A stretch of DNA of 64,000 nucleotides. Source: Nitrospina sp. Lineage in GTDB: Bacteria; Nitrospinota; Nitrospinia; Nitrospinales; JACRGP01. The stretch spans positions 1 through 64,000 of the forward strand of contig JACAVV010000024.1 of the NCBI GenBank assembly GCA_024648695.1. The letters run 5' to 3'. The notes under the pieces are model-generated. The model did not search any database, was not told where the DNA came from, and worked only from the letters and a program-made list of their open reading frames with translations. Numbering within the stretch: position 1 is the stretch's first letter; each line of letters begins with the position of its first letter. Below, piece after piece: positions 55,601 to 64,000 of the stretch. The position numbers and the translations under genes were made by a program.

Positions 55601-57028
55601 TTATTGGGAGGTTTTTAAATCATATTTTTGAATACGATAGCGAAGAGTTTCACGGGTAGTCCGCAGACTACGGGCGGTTTCCATTACATTAAAACCATTA
55701 TGTTCGAGAGCGGTTTTGATAATATATTTATCCATTTCTTTTAAGGACATACTCCCATCCAGAGGAATGTTTACCCGATTGACATCGTCTACATAACACA
55801 ACCTTTCGCCATCCGGTTGCTCTTCACTTACGCTCGTTTGATTGGGAGAACAATAATTCTGTAATTGAACCCATCTGCCAGGAAAGGTTTCACCGTTAGA
55901 AAGCAAGACACAGCGCTCAATCACATTCCGCAATTCACGAACATTCCCTGGCCAATCATATTCCATTAGCTCTTTCCAGACTTCATCCGGAATGGTTTTG
56001 ACTCGTTTATTTGCTTTAATGTTAAATTCTGCAATTATTAAAGGAATCAATTCCAATAGATCACTTTTCCTTTCGCGCAAAGGAGGTAAAGTTAAACAGA
56101 AAATAGCCAGGCGGTGATACAAGTCTTTTCGAAATTCACCTTTTTCACTTGCCTCTTTGAGATCAATTCCCGTTGCTGTGATCACCTGAACATCCAAAGA
56201 AATTTCCCGTTCGCCTCCTACCCTTCGGATTTTTTTATCCTCAATTGCCTTCAACAACTTTGCTTGCAAATCCAGAGGCATCTCTCCAATCTCATCCATA
56301 AACAAAGTTCCACCATCCGCTTGTTCAAAGTATCCCCGATGGCGGCATTTAGCCCCTGTAAAAGCACCCGCTTCATGACCAAACATCTCCGATTCCATCA
56401 GTTCCTTTGGGAGTCCGGCGCAGTTCATTTCAACCAGAGGCCCATCTTTGCGCAAATCACTGGCATAATGAAGAATCCTTGCAACCAAACCCTTTCCAGT
56501 ACCGGTCTCTCCATTAATTATCATCGCGCTGATTTCCACATCCAGCAAATTATCGATCATCATTTTGACTTCCTGAACCGCTTCACTATTTCCAACATAG
56601 GAATCCTTTTGGTATTGTTTTCTAGTCGAGGCGCTGTAATTTTCTAATTGGAAATTACATCGGGATGCGCGCAAGGCCCTGGATACCAAAATATCCAATT
56701 TTTTTTGCTCGAAAGGTTTTTCCAGAAAGTCATATGCCATGCCATCTACCTTGTCCAGATCACTTTCATCTGCATCCTCAACAATAAAAATCCATTCAGC
56801 AAAACTTATTGCTTCTTTAAATTCCTCCAGGTGGTCGAGGATTTTTCCGTCAGTAAGACCCAAATTGGCCACCACCACATGGGGAGTCCAGTCCTCGTTT
56901 TCAAGAAAACTGCGCACCCCTGCAATACTGCTGGCATTTTCAACAACCCATCCATCGTTACGATAATGGTTAGCCAGACCTGTACCAGACTCCGTATCGT
57001 ATTTAATAATAAACATTTTTTTTGACAT
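55601..57028 (-). CDS. Sigma-54 activator with pseudo-receiver domain
   Basis: 475 residues of NtrC-type layout. The N-terminal receiver (1-120) keeps Lys104 in EKPF but has Asn55 (VVVANLGLTDG) where phosphorylation needs Asp, and lacks the conserved Ser/Thr. The AAA+ domain is complete: Walker A GETGTGKG (173-180), GAFTGA (221-226) that contacts sigma-54, and GGTLFMDEIGEM. The Fis-type HTH ends the protein (METARSLRTTRETLRYRIQKY). It should open the sigma-54 promoter at 55139, probably without phosphorylation by a kinase. A terminator separates it from the target operon. Confidence 0.93.
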   Translation of the reverse strand: MSKKMFIIKYDTESGTGLANHYRNDGWVVENASSIAGVRSFLENEDWTPHVVVANLGLTDGKILDHLEEFKEAISFAEWIFIVEDADESDLDKVDGMAYDFLEKPFEQKKLDILVSRALRASRCNFQLENYSASTRKQYQKDSYVGNSEAVQEVKMMIDNLLDVEISAMIINGETGTGKGLVARILHYASDLRKDGPLVEMNCAGLPKELMESEMFGHEAGAFTGAKCRHRGYFEQADGGTLFMDEIGEMPLDLQAKLLKAIEDKKIRRVGGEREISLDVQVITATGIDLKEASEKGEFRKDLYHRLAIFCLTLPPLRERKSDLLELIPLIIAEFNIKANKRVKTIPDEVWKELMEYDWPGNVRELRNVIERCVLLSNGETFPGRWVQLQNYCSPNQTSVSEEQPDGERLCYVDDVNRVNIPLDGSMSLKEMDKYIIKTALEHNGFNVMETARSLRTTRETLRYRIQKYDLKTSQ

Positions 57029-57113
57029 ATTTTGAACCTTCGCGATTCCTTAAGGTTTAACTTGGTTAAATAAACAAATTCCTATTTTGTTTAAATCAAA
57101 GAAACATTATGAT

Positions 57114-58388
57114 TTAAAAAGATACGTTTAAAGTCATCCCACCATAGAAAGCATTATCCAAATCAGGATTGGAACCGGGATTGACAAAATATTGAATGCT
57201 CGGTTGAATTATCAACCCTGGAATTAAAGGCATTTGATAGGTAGTTTCGATCACCCATTCCTGTTCCCTTAGGGAAGAAACTTGTGAGGCGCGAAATTTA
57301 CTGCTATTCCACGCTCCGGAAACGCCGATGCCCACCACATCTTCTGGACGGGTCTTGATCAAACCTGTATAAATGGCACCTGCAGTCACAGTAAAATCAA
57401 ACCGGGACACATCAGGGTCGGCAGTTCCCAAACGAAAAAACAAGTTCATTCCCTGAGATGGGTTTGCCCTTTCAAAAGTGACTGGTAAATCAATAAACCC
57501 ATACACACCGTAGGTTTCAGAATGGGTGATAGGATTCCCTTCAGCATCAACATCCACAAGATCGGGAATATCCGTTGTATAAATAAGGCTTCCTACTCCA
57601 GCTTTAAATTCTCGACCCCCTCTCCATTTCCGTTTAATTCCGGACTCCATCACGATCTGATACCCTTCGTCCTCATCCCATTCGAAATGATTGCTAAAAC
57701 TGCCATCAAGCTTGCCCGGAACCCCATCTATTATGGCTCCTTGTAAATACCAGCCTTGGAAGGGTTCCAAATAGAGCCTCATTCCTAAAGCTGAATTCGG
57801 GAATATTGCAGGACCTGTAATCCCTGTTTCGGATAAATCCAACCCTGTACCAAAAGCTCCATTAACAAATAAATTAGCGGAAGGTTTAAAGTCAAATTCC
57901 GTATCCAAAGAATAAATACCAGCTCTAATTCTCAATCGTCCATCCCACAACACTTGCTCAACCCAAGCCAGAAACACGCGAAATTGGTCTGGAGCTTCAA
58001 GGCTACTTACAGTTTGCGCTGTCCCTAGATTGGCTGAAGGATCTGTGCCATGTAAATGAATCAAATCAACTTTCAATTTTGCATGAGGCCAACCTATAAT
58101 GCGATTTAAATCCAGATGGGCATCAAATTCCAAAAAACCGACACCATCCGCTTCCTTGTTTTTTCCACCGATTGGATTATGAAACAGGTTTCCCGAATAT
58201 TCCAGCTCTGTAACCCAACCCCTTTCTTGCCAAAGGGAGCGCAAACCATTCCAGTCTCCTGTAATTGTTTCTTCCCGAAAAAAACCTTCCGAAAACTCCT
58301 CCTCATCTTCTAAATGGTGGCCAAAAACGGGGGATGCCTGCAAATAAACCAGTAACTGACAAATTACGACAAAAATTATTTTGATCAC
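57114..58388 (-). CDS. OprB-type carbohydrate-selective porin
   Basis: 424 residues with a signal peptide (1-23, ending VFGHH), an early TGDWNGLRSLWQERGWVTELEYSGN signature and a beta-barrel pattern ending in a C-terminal Phe (YGGMTLNVSF), as needed for outer-membrane insertion. OprB porins let sugars or organic acids diffuse. The acidic insertion near the start (HHLEDEEEFSEGFF) is unusual. It lies 86 bp upstream of the activator gene on the same strand; whether they are co-transcribed is unclear, and no sigma-54 site was found before it. Confidence 0.9.
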   Translation of the reverse strand: MIKIIFVVICQLLVYLQASPVFGHHLEDEEEFSEGFFREETITGDWNGLRSLWQERGWVTELEYSGNLFHNPIGGKNKEADGVGFLEFDAHLDLNRIIGWPHAKLKVDLIHLHGTDPSANLGTAQTVSSLEAPDQFRVFLAWVEQVLWDGRLRIRAGIYSLDTEFDFKPSANLFVNGAFGTGLDLSETGITGPAIFPNSALGMRLYLEPFQGWYLQGAIIDGVPGKLDGSFSNHFEWDEDEGYQIVMESGIKRKWRGGREFKAGVGSLIYTTDIPDLVDVDAEGNPITHSETYGVYGFIDLPVTFERANPSQGMNLFFRLGTADPDVSRFDFTVTAGAIYTGLIKTRPEDVVGIGVSGAWNSSKFRASQVSSLREQEWVIETTYQMPLIPGLIIQPSIQYFVNPGSNPDLDNAFYGGMTLNVSF

Positions 58389-58907
58389 GAGGTGATTGAT
58401 TAAAGTAAATATTCATAATTGGGCTCCTGCATCGCTCCTTATTAAACCACTAAAAGAGTTTATCCAATTAGATTATTTTAAATTATTAATCCGCCGGTTA
58501 GGCATCCATCATTTCTTCAAAAAAATAATAATGAAAGCTCCGGATTCTTTTAATATTTAAGCCTATCTTTTTTCTCTTCTGATTAATCATTTTTTTCATG
58601 CCCCTATTAAATTTCCTTTGGAGAAACTTTTAATTTTTCGCCTTGAATTAAAAGCGATCTAATTCTTTGAATAGATGGGACAAATTTAGAAAGGTTTTGT
58701 GCCTATGTGAAATTTTTAAAGCAACATTCATAAATTTTTCCTTGCAAATTATCCACCGCCTGGAGAATTTGCAAGGATAACTAAACTAATAATATTACTA
58801 TTCCGGATTTCAACTCCTCTACCTTCCATCTCAGGGGTTACAAAACTCGTTTTGTGTGATAAAGTTGTGAAAATTTTAATTGGACAATAAGGAAACGGTT
58901 TAACGAT
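58389..58907. other. Intergenic region with a 12-bp-arm inverted repeat
   Basis: AT-rich gap between the porin and yebC. It holds TCCTTGCAAATT (58739-58750) and AATTTGCAAGGA (58766-58777), perfect 12-bp arms with a 15-nt spacer, 130 bp before yebC. No T-tract follows, so it is not a classical terminator. No ORF of coding character and no RNA gene recognised. Confidence 0.6.
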
Positions 58908-59663
58908 ATGTCAGGACATTCCAAGTGGGCTAGTATCAAGCACAAAAAAGGCGCCGCTGATGCCAAGCGGGGTAAGGTATTCACCAAAATCATCAAGGAA
59001 ATTACCGTTGCCGCGCGTATGGGTGGAGGCGACCCCGATGGCAACCCGCGACTGCGTACGGTTTTGGCCGCCGCCAAACAGGCGAATATGCCAGCCGATA
59101 ACATCACCCGTGCGATTAAAAAGGGGACAGGCGAACTCGAAGGCACGCAATACGAGGAGATCACTTACGAAGGTTATGGATCCGGGGGAGCGGCTATTAT
59201 TGTCGAAGCAATGACGGATAACAAAAACAGAACAGTCGGCGAACTACGGGCACTTTTTGGAAAAAATGGAGGCAACATTGGCGCCAATGGATGTGTGGCC
59301 TGGATGTTTCAGAAAAAAGGATTGATCCTGGTTAAAGCCGAGGGTAACGATGAAGATGAATTGATGGAACTGGTTATGGAAGCAGGCGGCGATGATATTA
59401 AAAGAGTCGACGAGCATTTCGAGATATTGACTTCAATCGAAAGCTTTGAATCCACACGGCAATGCCTTGAAGATAAAGGGATCGCCATGGAGGTCGCAGA
59501 ACTCACGCAGGTTCCCGACAACACGGTATCGGTAGATGAAAAAACCGGTCGCTCTTTATTAAAATTGATGGACTTGCTGGATGATCATGACGATGTTCAA
59601 AAAGCATACTCCAATTTCGATATTCCCGAAGATGTGATGGCGGCGATCGAAGCCAATCCCTAA
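58908..59663 (+). CDS. yebC: YebC/PmpR family regulator
   Basis: 251 residues of the conserved YebC family (mitochondrial TACO1 relatives), which regulate transcription and, as recently shown for relatives, help translation of proline-rich stretches. The N-terminal [32 protein letters not shown] is family-defining, as are [11 protein letters not shown] and [17 protein letters not shown]. It leads the yebC-ruvC-ruvA-ruvB cluster, a very common order. Confidence 0.97.
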   Translation: MSGHSKWASIKHKKGAADAKRGKVFTKIIKEITVAARMGGGDPDGNPRLRTVLAAAKQANMPADNITRAIKKGTGELEGTQYEEITYEGYGSGGAAIIVEAMTDNKNRTVGELRALFGKNGGNIGANGCVAWMFQKKGLILVKAEGNDEDELMELVMEAGGDDIKRVDEHFEILTSIESFESTRQCLEDKGIAMEVAELTQVPDNTVSVDEKTGRSLLKLMDLLDDHDDVQKAYSNFDIPEDVMAAIEANP

Positions 59664-59738
59664 AAGTCCCGCCTTCCCCCGTTAGCATTTTTTTTGCCAG
59701 GAGGCTTTCCTGGCCCAACCCCTTGCCGAGTCTCACCC

Positions 59739-60254
59739 ATGCGCGTGTTTGGAATCGATCCCGGAAGCCAGTGTACTGGATACGGTGTCATTGAACTCAC
59801 ATCGGGCAAATTAAAATCCATCTCCTGGGGTGCCTTAAGGAGTCCTGCCAAACTCGATTTTCCCGGCCGGCTTAAATTGATTTATGACGGCCTAACGGAT
59901 CTTATACAACAATACGATCCCGATGAGGTGGCGGTGGAGGATTTATTTTTTGCGGTCAATGCCAAATCAACTCTTAAACTGGGGCAAACGCGGGGCGTGG
60001 CTTTGCTATCGGCAGTGAAGCTGGGTAAACCAATCAGTGAGTACAGTCCGCTTGAAGTCAAGCAGTCAGTGGTCGGATATGGTCGAGCGGATAAGTCTCA
60101 GGTTCGGTCTATGGTCAAGGTGCTTCTTTCACTGGAAGAAAATCCGGAACCACACGACGCCTCAGATGCGTTGGCGATCGCTATTTGCCATGCGCATTCG
60201 GCGGGCCTCAAATCGCGTCTGGCATCGCACAAGGGGAGTGGAGCCCGGTCGTGA
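59739..60254 (+). CDS. ruvC: Holliday junction resolvase RuvC
   Basis: Cuts Holliday junctions bound by RuvAB. ATG 59739 gives 171 residues with the catalytic acidic set: first Asp in GIDPGSQCTGYG, Glu in VAVEDLFF, and the C-terminal Asp pair in HDASDALAIA. A longer frame to 59694 has no family match. A 7-bp hairpin (59696-59714) covering AGGAGG lies upstream and may influence translation. The last bases overlap the ruvA start. Confidence 0.97.
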   Translation: MRVFGIDPGSQCTGYGVIELTSGKLKSISWGALRSPAKLDFPGRLKLIYDGLTDLIQQYDPDEVAVEDLFFAVNAKSTLKLGQTRGVALLSAVKLGKPISEYSPLEVKQSVVGYGRADKSQVRSMVKVLLSLEENPEPHDASDALAIAICHAHSAGLKSRLASHKGSGARS

Positions 60255-60844
60255 TCGCCCACCTAAAAGGTCTGCTTGCATTAAAATCTTCGGATCAGGT
60301 CATTGTTGATGTGAACGGTGTGGGCTATCAGGTATTCATTCCTCTATCCACTTTTTACAAATTGCCGGCATTGGAACAAAAAGTGTCTTTGCGTGTGCAC
60401 ACGCAAGTGAGTGAAGACTCCTTCAAGTTGTTCGGTTTTTTCTCGGAAGAAGAGTTGAAAGTGTTTCAAACTCTCATCACAATTAATAAGGTGGGCCCTA
60501 AACTGGCCCTCGCGATTTTGTCCGGTATTGCTGTGAAAGAACTGGTAGCCGCGGTTCGCGATAAAGATATCGCACGATTGAGCCATATTCCCGGAGTGGG
60601 GAAAAAAACCGCAGAACGGCTCAGCCTGGAATTGAAAGATAAATTGCCACAGCTTAAAATGGATGTAGAGACGGAGTCAGGGGACTTGCCAGGAGACTCC
60701 GTTTTTGATGACGCGCGTTCGGCCCTTATCAATCTCGGTTATAAAAAACCGGACGTGGATAAAATCTTAAAACAGTTTTCAGATAAGGACGAGTCTCCTG
60801 ATCTTGAAACCATTATCAAGGAAAGCCTGAAACGATTGCCTTGA
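60251..60844 (+). CDS. ruvA: Holliday junction branch migration protein RuvA
   Basis: Tetrameric junction-binding protein. GTG 60251 overlaps the ruvC stop (GTGA) and starts the standard [27 protein letters not shown]; the 197-residue length is usual. Domain II helix-hairpin-helix motifs are visible ([16 protein letters not shown] and [15 protein letters not shown]) and domain III ([19 protein letters not shown]) ends the chain to contact RuvB. Confidence 0.97.
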   Translation: MIAHLKGLLALKSSDQVIVDVNGVGYQVFIPLSTFYKLPALEQKVSLRVHTQVSEDSFKLFGFFSEEELKVFQTLITINKVGPKLALAILSGIAVKELVAAVRDKDIARLSHIPGVGKKTAERLSLELKDKLPQLKMDVETESGDLPGDSVFDDARSALINLGYKKPDVDKILKQFSDKDESPDLETIIKESLKRLP

Positions 60845-60857
60845 ACCGGGTCGCCTT

Positions 60858-61886
60858 ATGAGTCTGAACGAAAATTATATTCCCGATGCCAATGAAGGCG
60901 AAGTCCAGATCGAGTTGACCCTCCGGCCCAAAACTTTCAAGGAGTATATCGGGCAGGAAAAGGTAAAAGAGAATCTGGAAATTTTCCTTTCAGCGGCAAA
61001 AATGCGTGGAGAATCTCTCGACCATGTACTGTTTTATGGTCCCCCGGGCCTGGGCAAAACCACGCTCGCCAACATCATCGCCATCGAGATGGGGGGTAAC
61101 CTGAAAAGCACGTCTGGTCCCGTTGTGGAAAAATCCGGCGACCTTGCGGCCTTGCTGACCAACCTGGAGCAAGGCGACATCCTGTTCATCGACGAAATTC
61201 ATCGTCTTCCGCGCTCCATCGAAGAAATTCTGTATCCGGCGATGGAGGATTATAAACTCGACATCATCATCGGACAGGGACCCAGCGCCCGTTCCATAAA
61301 ACTGGACTTACCACCATTTACACTGATCGGAGCCACCACGCGGGCAGGTTTGCTGACCTCCCCTTTACGCGATCGCTTCGGGGTCGTGAACCGGTTGGAC
61401 TATTACACGCCGAAAGATATTCAAACGATCATTAAACGGTCGGCGGCTATTCTGGAAATTCCAATGGACGACGCAGGCTCACTCGAAATCGCTCAACGAT
61501 CGCGTGGTACGCCACGTATTGCGAATCGCTTGCTTCGCAGGGTCCGGGACTATGCTCAAGTGAAAGCGGACGGAATCATTTCAAAAGAAGTGGCAGAACG
61601 ATCACTGGAAATGATGGAGGTCGATAAAAAGGGCCTGGACAAAATGGACCATCAATTACTACGCAATCTCATTGAAAAATTTAAGGGGGGACCCGTAGGT
61701 GTCGACAGTCTGGCGGCTTCGATCAATGAAGAACGGGAAACGATTGAAGATGTGTTCGAGCCTTATCTGATTCAATCCGGATTCATTCACCGCACACCGA
61801 GGGGACGTGTCGCCACAGCGCTTGCCTTTGAGCATTTCGGATTAAAAGCGCCGAAAGGGAGCGGCGGACAAGAGTCTTTATTTTAA
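60858..61886 (+). CDS. ruvB: Holliday junction DNA helicase RuvB
   Basis: 342-residue AAA+ motor that drives branch migration. N-terminal [19 protein letters not shown], Walker [12 protein letters not shown], Walker [12 protein letters not shown], sensor-1 [11 protein letters not shown] and arginine finger in SPLRDRFGV are intact, and the winged-helix end ([19 protein letters not shown]) binds DNA. It is 13 bp after ruvA; the convergent PHP gene ends 5 bp away. Confidence 0.98.
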   Translation: MSLNENYIPDANEGEVQIELTLRPKTFKEYIGQEKVKENLEIFLSAAKMRGESLDHVLFYGPPGLGKTTLANIIAIEMGGNLKSTSGPVVEKSGDLAALLTNLEQGDILFIDEIHRLPRSIEEILYPAMEDYKLDIIIGQGPSARSIKLDLPPFTLIGATTRAGLLTSPLRDRFGVVNRLDYYTPKDIQTIIKRSAAILEIPMDDAGSLEIAQRSRGTPRIANRLLRRVRDYAQVKADGIISKEVAERSLEMMEVDKKGLDKMDHQLLRNLIEKFKGGPVGVDSLAASINEERETIEDVFEPYLIQSGFIHRTPRGRVATALAFEHFGLKAPKGSGGQESLF

Positions 61887-61891
61887 AACAT

Positions 61892-62773
61892 TCAACCCCA
61901 AACGTGCTGAAACTCTTCGAGGAAATCAGACTTCATAGGAGTGGTTCCCAAAACATGGGTACTTTGGGAGTAATGAAAACCATGGAAATCACGGCTTCCT
62001 GTGGCGATCAGGTTTTTCTTTTTGGCAAGTTCCAGATAATATCCAGACTTCCCTATTTTATCGTGGTATGGGTAAACACACTCCATTCCCAGCAGGCCAT
62101 GGCCCATCAATTCGTCCAGTAGAGACTCCACTTCCGGATAACCCCGACCTTTTTTTGGATTATGAAGGGAATAATTTCTTTCGCCCGGATGGGCTATCAC
62201 AGGCACACCATTACTTTTACGAATCATGGCGATGGCCTCTTCCGCTTCGAAATTTTTCTTTTCGATATTGTATTGGACCAGGTATTTGTCGAAAGCGTCC
62301 TGAGTATCCTTAACGATCCCCAGACGCACCATTTCGCGGGCGAGGTGTGGGCGCGCAATGACACCTTCTGCGGCCTTTTTCACATTTTCAAGGGTGATTC
62401 TTCCCTTATGTTCCTCAGGTAAAACCTCATCGAGTCGAGCAATCAAATCCACCATACGTTGTTCGCGCTTGTCCTTGAGGGTCTCGACCGTTTCCTTCAG
62501 TTCGGGAAGAATCGATTCACGTGATTTGAAATAACCCAGCAAATGCAGGTTGAAATCATGAAAACGCACCGTCATCTCAATACCAGGAAAACCGAACACC
62601 TCCGTTCCCTCACAAGCCTCTATGAACTCGTCGTGACCTGAGAAGGTATCGTGGTCGGTGAGAGAAAGAATGGAAACCTTGTTCTCCTGCGCAATCTCCA
62701 CCAAACGGGTTGGAGAAAATTCCCCGTCCGAAAAGCAGGAGTGCATATGAATTTCAAATTTTTGTTGGCCCAT
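61892..62773 (-). CDS. PHP-domain phosphoesterase (RNase AM/YciV-like)
   Basis: 293 residues from ATG 62773; TTG 62791 is also possible. The PHP metal motifs are HMHSCFSDGEFSP (HxHxxxSDG), SLTDHDTFSGH, EMTVRFHDFNLHLLGYF, PVIAHPGE and SRDFHG. The order and length fit the YciV class that removes 5'-end nucleotides or 3',5'-bisphosphate. Zinc or manganese chemistry is expected. Single gene, divergent from the metallophosphoesterase gene. Confidence 0.93.
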   Translation of the reverse strand: MGQQKFEIHMHSCFSDGEFSPTRLVEIAQENKVSILSLTDHDTFSGHDEFIEACEGTEVFGFPGIEMTVRFHDFNLHLLGYFKSRESILPELKETVETLKDKREQRMVDLIARLDEVLPEEHKGRITLENVKKAAEGVIARPHLAREMVRLGIVKDTQDAFDKYLVQYNIEKKNFEAEEAIAMIRKSNGVPVIAHPGERNYSLHNPKKGRGYPEVESLLDELMGHGLLGMECVYPYHDKIGKSGYYLELAKKKNLIATGSRDFHGFHYSQSTHVLGTTPMKSDFLEEFQHVWG

Positions 62774-63002
62774 TAAATGGTTTCCCACCAATTCTCTTCA
62801 ATGCGGTATAAATAGATTATCCAACCAATATATTCCAATTTATACGATTGCGTTAAAATTTCCTAGTGAAGAATTTAGATTTTAGCATGATATGAATAGA
62901 TATAATGGTTGATTGTAAAAATTCAAAGTGGATTGCTTTAGGCTTTGAATTTGGTTACCCTAAATCTAAGGTCTATTCATTTTACCGTTTATTCTCAAAT
63001 TT

Positions 63003-64000
63003 ATGACACTTAAAAAAGGTTTTACCTTTATATTTTTCCTGTCGGTTATTATCCTTTTTTTTCGCGCCGCCCCTCCTTCAAAAGCGCAAGATAAAACGCG
63101 AGAATTTATAATCGTAGTTTCGGGTCAGACTCTGGGTGAGTTGAAACCTTGTGGATGCGCTAAAGAAGAAGACCAGGGCGGTATTGAACGGCGCATGTCT
63201 TACTTCAAACAAGTTCGCAAGCGAAACAGGAATGTCCTTCTACTTGACGTCGGAGACAATTTCAAAGAACCGTCCCGGCAAGGAAAAATCAAGGCCGAGT
63301 TTCTCCTCAAAAGTATGGCGGCGATGCAATACGATATGGTGGCTATCGGTGAAAAGGATTTCGTTTACGGCGAAGGATTTATTCATGGACATTCAGAAAC
63401 ACCCTGGAGCGCAGGGAATATGGTGTTTCAGAAAAAAGATCCTTTGCCAGGTTATAAAATCAAGTCATTTCCAGATGGATCAAAAATACTCATCCTTACG
63501 GTGATGGATCCCAACCTGTTCCCCTATTCCAGCCATTCGGGACTTAAAATTTTGGAACCGAAGACCTATTTGTCCAAAATGATCAACACCTTGCGCGAAA
63601 AGGAAAAACCGGATTTACTTGTGGTCCTCTCCCATATGAAACGGAAACGGGCTTTAAAGCTTTTAGACATGGATGGAATCGATATTGTGGCCAATGGGCA
63701 TATTGAAAATGAAAACGATCCAATCAATATGAAACCGGTGGAGCGAGCCAATAAATTTTTCATGCAACCGGGGCCGCGCGGACAAAAAATGGCGGAATTG
63801 AAAATCACCATCAATTCAGTGGGCAATAAAACCTTTCAGCATCGTATGGCAAGGTTGGATTCCAGTGTTAAATTCGATCCTGAAATGGTAAAGTTATATT
63901 CAGCATACAATTCTGAAATCGAAGATCTGTTTTTAGCTACCCTGGCGGCCAAAAGGAGCCAGTCGAAAACCAAAGTATTCGCCACCGACCAAACTTGTAA
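63003..64000 (+). CDS. Metallophosphoesterase/5'-nucleotidase-like protein, probably fused to multiheme cytochrome (partial)
   Basis: The frame opens at ATG 63003 and is still open at the window edge (332 codons). Signal peptide 1-28 (PSKAQDK) and a metallophosphoesterase region with VVSGQTLGELKPCGC, LLLDVGDNF, YDMVAIGEKDF and LLVVLSHMK, in UshA order but with several metal residues altered (G for N in several positions). The family with ELxPCGC plus a C-terminal cytochrome continues into CxxCH motifs; the last visible residues are ATDQTC, the likely start of such a motif. Completion of the gene is needed to confirm the heme part. Confidence 0.8.
   Translation, partial: MTLKKGFTFIFFLSVIILFFRAAPPSKAQDKTREFIIVVSGQTLGELKPCGCAKEEDQGGIERRMSYFKQVRKRNRNVLLLDVGDNFKEPSRQGKIKAEFLLKSMAAMQYDMVAIGEKDFVYGEGFIHGHSETPWSAGNMVFQKKDPLPGYKIKSFPDGSKILILTVMDPNLFPYSSHSGLKILEPKTYLSKMINTLREKEKPDLLVVLSHMKRKRALKLLDMDGIDIVANGHIENENDPINMKPVERANKFFMQPGPRGQKMAELKITINSVGNKTFQHRMARLDSSVKFDPEMVKLYSAYNSEIEDLFLATLAAKRSQSKTKVFATDQTC

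Overview
This window looks like a chromosomal segment of a Gram-negative bacterium of moderate GC, most likely Nitrospinota (Nitrospina-like) or a close relative. That assignment is inference. It rests on several c-type heme proteins (a diheme, a tetraheme cytochrome c554-like protein, a diheme lipoprotein, and a metallophosphoesterase leading into a heme-type Cys at the right edge), a UDP-glucose dehydrogenase of the long animal-like type, outer-membrane porins and lipoproteins, and sigma-54 regulation. I see no rRNA, tRNA, CRISPR array, transposase or prophage. The layout is short operons on both strands with many convergent pairs.

Left third (1-29 kb): ogt-recO-ridA-small diheme cytochrome; ugd; a c554-like cytochrome whose promoter carries a symmetric operator; queA; an IHF/HU gene; eno-ftsB; mtnP-hemL; a 765-aa coiled-coil protein; periplasmic Cu,Zn superoxide dismutase; small-protein genes; a sterol-desaturase-type hydroxylase with small membrane proteins; an MFS exporter; def; a second HU gene with a clear promoter and terminator; a FimV-like/SPOR envelope protein; a diheme lipoprotein; a lytic transglycosylase; an acidic tandem-repeat zinc-ribbon membrane protein; and rplU-rpmA-obg, whose leader contains an intrinsic-terminator-like hairpin between promoter and first codon.

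Middle (29-50 kb): a TehB-like methyltransferase, two tandem paralogous SHOCT lipoproteins, nitroreductase, O-methyltransferase, an AlkA-type glycosylase, aroK, three ribonuclease-inhibitor-type LRR proteins mixed with Sel1, pentapeptide and YajG-like lipoproteins, a TusA-fold protein without the catalytic Cys, coaX, a MORN protein, an SGNH-type membrane protein, a histidine kinase, a possible PD-(D/E)XK protein and a 1,360-residue protein with an OTU-like N-terminus that lacks the Cys.

Right third (50-64 kb): a pentapeptide-repeat membrane protein; a soluble fumarate reductase/succinate dehydrogenase-like pair whose flavoprotein lacks the covalent-FAD His; and the most unusual locus. This is an operon of three small helical proteins sharing a W-E-x-[LF]-K motif, with a textbook sigma-54 promoter, beside a sigma-54 activator whose receiver domain has Asn in place of the phospho-accepting Asp, followed by an OprB-type porin. 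After that come yebC-ruvC-ruvA-ruvB, a convergent PHP phosphoesterase, and the truncated metallophosphoesterase/cytochrome gene.

If the window holds an undescribed system, the best candidate is the sigma-54/pseudo-receiver/small-helical-protein locus at 53.7-58.4 kb. The giant OTU-like protein at 45.5-49.6 kb is second.
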